A stretch of DNA of 64,000 nt from Streptomyces antioxidans (GTDB lineage: Bacteria; Actinomycetota; Actinomycetes; Streptomycetales; Streptomycetaceae). Below, piece after piece: positions 61,555 to 64,000 of the stretch; position 1 is the first letter of the stretch; each line of letters starts with the position of its first letter. The notes below the pieces were generated by a model. It did no database searches. It saw nothing but the letters and a program-made list of their open reading frames with translations, and had not been told where the DNA came from. Where the stretch lies: assembly GCF_000968685.2 (NCBI RefSeq), contig NZ_LAKD02000041.1, positions 16,389 through 80,388 of the forward strand. Direction: 5' to 3'. Position numbers and translations under genes: made by a program.

Positions 61555-62348
61555 GCGGTCCGCCCTCCGGCTTCACCGGCGGGGCGGCCGGGTGGCTGCG
61601 CCACCTAGGGGGTCTGCGGAACACCGTCCGGCAGGCGCTGGTCGCCCACCAGCTCGATGAGCAGATCACCGCGCGCTTCCCGGTGGGGCAGCGGCTGCGG
61701 GTGCTCGACGTGGGCGTCGGCCAGGGCACCCAGGCCCTGCGGCTGGCCCGCGCGGGCCACGAGGTGACCGGGCTGGAGTCGGACGCCACCATGCTGGCGG
61801 CGGCCCGCACCGCGTTCGCCGAGGAGCCCGAGGGCATCCGAAGACGGGTGCGGCTGCTCGAGGGCGACGGCCGGGAGACCGGGGCACACTTCCTGCCGGG
61901 CACCTTCGACGTGGTGCTGTGCCACGGCGTGCTGATGTACGTGCCCGAACCGGATCCGCTGCTCGCCGGGGCGGCCCGGGTGCTGGCCCCCGGCGGTCTG
62001 CTCTCCCTGCTGGTGCGCAACGGTGACGCGCTGGCGATGCGGCCCGGTCTCGCCGGGGACTTCGACACCGCGCTGGCCGCCTTCGACTCACCCTCGTACA
62101 CCAACCGGATCGGGCTGCCGGTGCGAGCCGACCGGCGCGAGGAGCTGGCCAAGACCCTCACCGCGATCGGCGCGCCCCTGCGCGGCTGGTACGGCGTGCG
62201 GGTCTTCACCGACCTCGCCCCGGATGACGCGGAGCCGCCGGGCTCCCCGGAGTGGGGGCGGCTGCTGGCGGCCGAGGAGCGGGCCGGGCGCACGGATCCC
62301 TATCGGGCGGTGGCGGCGCTGCTGCACCTGTGTGGGGTGCGCGGCTGA
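61551..62348 (+). CDS. SAM-dependent methyltransferase
   Basis: An approximately 265-aa class I methyltransferase with motif I VLDVGVGQGTQALRLA near residue 45, VTGLESDATML, FDVVLCHGVLMYVPEPD, and GGLLSLLVRNGDAL. No ATG, GTG or TTG precedes the domain in frame within the overlapping gene; CTG 61551, five bases after GGAGAG and overlapping the DUF3043 stop (CTGA), is the best start. GTG 61682 would delete most of the first helix. Substrate unknown. Confidence 0.8.
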   Translation: MSGPPSGFTGGAAGWLRHLGGLRNTVRQALVAHQLDEQITARFPVGQRLRVLDVGVGQGTQALRLARAGHEVTGLESDATMLAAARTAFAEEPEGIRRRVRLLEGDGRETGAHFLPGTFDVVLCHGVLMYVPEPDPLLAGAARVLAPGGLLSLLVRNGDALAMRPGLAGDFDTALAAFDSPSYTNRIGLPVRADRREELAKTLTAIGAPLRGWYGVRVFTDLAPDDAEPPGSPEWGRLLAAEERAGRTDPYRAVAALLHLCGVRG

Positions 62349-62429
62349 TCCTGGGCGCGGGGTTGGGTGCGGTGGGGTGGCGGTGAGGGCCGCCACCCCG
62401 TGTGCGTGTGCTTTGTCTATTCGGCTTGT

Positions 62430-62633
62430 CTATTCGGCGCGCAGGCTCATCGGGCCGTAGATCTTCTTGCCGTCCTCGAAGAGGGTCACCTGCTCCGCGC
62501 CTCCCTCAAGGAGCTCCCGCCACTCCTCACCGATCCACGACTCCGCGTCCCCCTGGGTCGGGAACTCCTCCGGCTGCACCGCGGGCTTCGTCTCCGTCCC
62601 GTCGGACTTCTCGAACCGCCATGTCCACGCCAT
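62430..62633 (-). CDS. Small conserved streptomycete protein
   Basis: A 67-aa protein, MAWTWRFEKSDGTETKPAVQ onward, ending GPMSLRAE. Contains a beta-rich region with a Trp motif (ESWIGEEWREL). GAGG precedes ATG 62633 by 5 bases. It is a frequently seen small protein next to cobalamin or methyltransferase genes in streptomycetes. Function unknown. Confidence 0.75.
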   Translation of the reverse strand: MAWTWRFEKSDGTETKPAVQPEEFPTQGDAESWIGEEWRELLEGGAEQVTLFEDGKKIYGPMSLRAE

Positions 62634-62773
62634 TCCAGCCTCCTCCATCCCACCGGCCCACAAGTGATACCCGCCGGTCCACAGCTGATGTCTGCCCGCA
62701 GCCTAGGTGACTGATCACTCCGTACGGGGTGGCCCCGCGCGACCCGTGGGAACGGACGCGAGACGATCGGGGC

Positions 62774-63973
62774 GTGGAACTCACTCTTCTGGGCACCGGG
62801 GCCCCCGACGGGCTGCCGCGCCACGGCTGCCCCTGCGCCGCCTGTGCCGCCGCCGTCGGCGAGGAGGCGCGGGCCGCCACCTCGCTGCTGATCGACGGCG
62901 CGCTGCTGATCGACCTCACGCCGGGGGCCGCCTTCGCCGCCGCGCGGGCCGGGTACTCGCTGGTGGGCGTCCGCCAGGTGCTGCTCTCTCATCCACATGC
63001 GGGGCCCGCCGTCGAGTTCCCGGCCGGGCTGCCCGCGCCGGGGCGGGTGCCGGACGGCCGCACACTGTCCCTGATCAGCGGCCACCGGGTGCGGGCGATC
63101 GCGCTGGACTCCCCCGGCACCGGCTACGAGGTCACCGGCCCCGACGGCAACCGACTGCTCTACCTCCCGCCGGGCGCGGCCGCCGCCGGGCTCCCCGACC
63201 CGGCCGAGGCGTACGACATGGTGCTGCTCGACGTGCTGGGCCGCCCCGACGCGCTGGCCGCCCTGCGCGCCTCGGGCGCCGTGGGTGCCACCACCGATGT
63301 GCTGGCCGTCCACCTCGACCACACCACCCCGCCCGGCCGGGAGCTGCACCGCCGCCTCGCCACGGCGGGCGCGCGAGCGGTGCCGGACGGGCGGACGCTG
63401 GTCGTCGGCGAGTACCACGCGGTGCCGGACCTGCCGCGCCGCACGCTGGTGCTGGGCGGTGCCCGGTCCGGCAAGTCCCGCGAGGCGGAACGGCGGCTGA
63501 CCGCGTTCCCCGGCGTCCTGTACGTCGCGACGGGCGGCACCCGCGAGGGCGACCCCGAGTGGGCCGCCCGAGTCGCCGCCCACCGCGACCGCCGCCCCGG
63601 CTCCTGGCGCACCGCCGAGACCTGCGATCTGCCCCCGCTGCTGGCCGAGGACGGCCCACCGCTGCTCATCGACTGCCTGGCGCTGTGGCTCACCGACGCG
63701 ATGGACTCCGTGAGCGCCTGGGACGACGAGAAGTGGGCCCACGGCGGCGAACGCGCCCTCCACGAGCGGGTCTCCGCCCTCGTCGCGGCGGTCCGCGCGA
63801 CGACCCGTACGGTCGTCGCGGTCAGCAACGAGGTCGGGGCCGGGGTCGTTCCCGCGACCGCCTCGGGGCGCCGCTTCCGCGATGAACTGGGCCGTCTGAA
63901 CGCTGTGTTCGCGGAGGAGTGCGAGCAGGTGCTGTTGGTCGTGGCCGGTCAGCCCTTGCCGCTGCGCGGCTGA
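62774..63973 (+). CDS. cobU: CobU fused to an N-terminal metallo-beta-lactamase-like domain
   Basis: A 399-aa fusion. The C-terminal about 180 residues are a CobU bifunctional kinase/guanylyltransferase of cobalamin nucleotide-loop assembly: P-loop GGARSGKS (about residue 233) and VSNEVGAGVVP (in parts). The N-terminal about 220 residues start LTLLGTGAPDGLPRHGCPCAAC, as in PhnP/PqqB beta-lactamase-fold proteins with a Cys zinc site, but the metal box HxHxDH is worn to LSHPHAGP, so hydrolase activity may be lost. GTG 62774 is the start by alignment. This fusion is seen in other streptomycetes. Confidence 0.88.
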   Translation: MELTLLGTGAPDGLPRHGCPCAACAAAVGEEARAATSLLIDGALLIDLTPGAAFAAARAGYSLVGVRQVLLSHPHAGPAVEFPAGLPAPGRVPDGRTLSLISGHRVRAIALDSPGTGYEVTGPDGNRLLYLPPGAAAAGLPDPAEAYDMVLLDVLGRPDALAALRASGAVGATTDVLAVHLDHTTPPGRELHRRLATAGARAVPDGRTLVVGEYHAVPDLPRRTLVLGGARSGKSREAERRLTAFPGVLYVATGGTREGDPEWAARVAAHRDRRPGSWRTAETCDLPPLLAEDGPPLLIDCLALWLTDAMDSVSAWDDEKWAHGGERALHERVSALVAAVRATTRTVVAVSNEVGAGVVPATASGRRFRDELGRLNAVFAEECEQVLLVVAGQPLPLRG

Positions 63974-64000
63974 TCTCGGGACGGGCGAGACGGGGCGGGG

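Overview
The window is chromosomal DNA from a high-GC actinomycete, almost certainly Streptomyces. Coding sequence is about 70-73 % GC, GTG starts are common, operons use 4-base stop/start overlaps (ATGA, GTGA), and the gene set is typical of the genus: MacRS-like two-component pair, ROK glucokinase with an SCO2127-like neighbour, qcrCAB plus ctaCDF/ctaE respiratory genes, fused trpEG with a leader peptide. From memory, the backbone order resembles the S. coelicolor SCO2110-SCO2174 region. No rRNA, tRNA, CRISPR array or insertion sequence was recognised.

Region 1 (1-7535) holds the end of a PASTA kinase, endonuclease IV, a DUF4396 membrane protein behind a CsoR-type operator, a molybdopterin oxidoreductase, bacterioferritin and its ferredoxin (iron box), class II DAHP synthase, and trpL-trpEG with a readable attenuator. 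Aromatic entry (DAHP synthase) and the first tryptophan step are adjacent and divergent; trpD lies far away at 39.5 kb.

Region 2 (about 7.6-15.3 kb) is the unusual part: a compact peptide-maturation island between trpEG and pfkA. A rightward operon encodes a 22-aa peptide ending CGGA, an E1/ThiF-like adenylating enzyme with an N-terminal recognition-like domain, and a PqqD-like/M50 membrane metalloprotease. A convergent leftward operon encodes a 34-aa peptide, MauE, a TlpA-like thioredoxin, an ABC exporter, a type I signal peptidase, a 64-aa peptide with ten cysteines, and a second TlpA-like protein. Strong hairpins follow two of the three small peptides and one separates the operons. The whole looks like one or two ribosomally made peptide systems with dedicated disulfide formation, export and leader cleavage. 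I cannot match it to a named family.

Region 3 (15.4-29.9 kb) is central metabolism and signalling: phosphofructokinase, MacRS-like pair, PlsC, lipase-like hydrolase, EEP phosphatase, glkA, SCO2127-like protein, ArsA-type ATPase, SRPBCC protein, metallophosphoesterase, acyl-CoA ligase and a PimB-like mannosyltransferase. Region 4 (29.9-36.9 kb) is envelope and proteolysis: lipoprotein zinc protease, two NlpC/P60 hydrolases (one with a long structured leader that may be a c-di-AMP riboswitch), NYN protein, rhomboid protease, Lrp-type ligand-binding protein. Region 5 (37.3-50.1 kb) has a class V aminotransferase, trpD and the bc1-aa3 respiratory supercomplex genes, interrupted by an L,D-transpeptidase and a degenerate receiver protein. 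Region 6 (50.1-64 kb) has a 34-bp tandem repeat, a desulfurase-TusA fusion, a PfkB kinase, erpA, nadA, a second two-component system, PspA with its partner, DUF3043, a methyltransferase and a CobU fused to a beta-lactamase-like domain.

Intergenic DNA carries at least seven copies of a GC-rich dispersed element, mostly beside stop codons. Starts were chosen by ribosome-binding sites and family alignment from memory; where the start is uncertain the entry says so.
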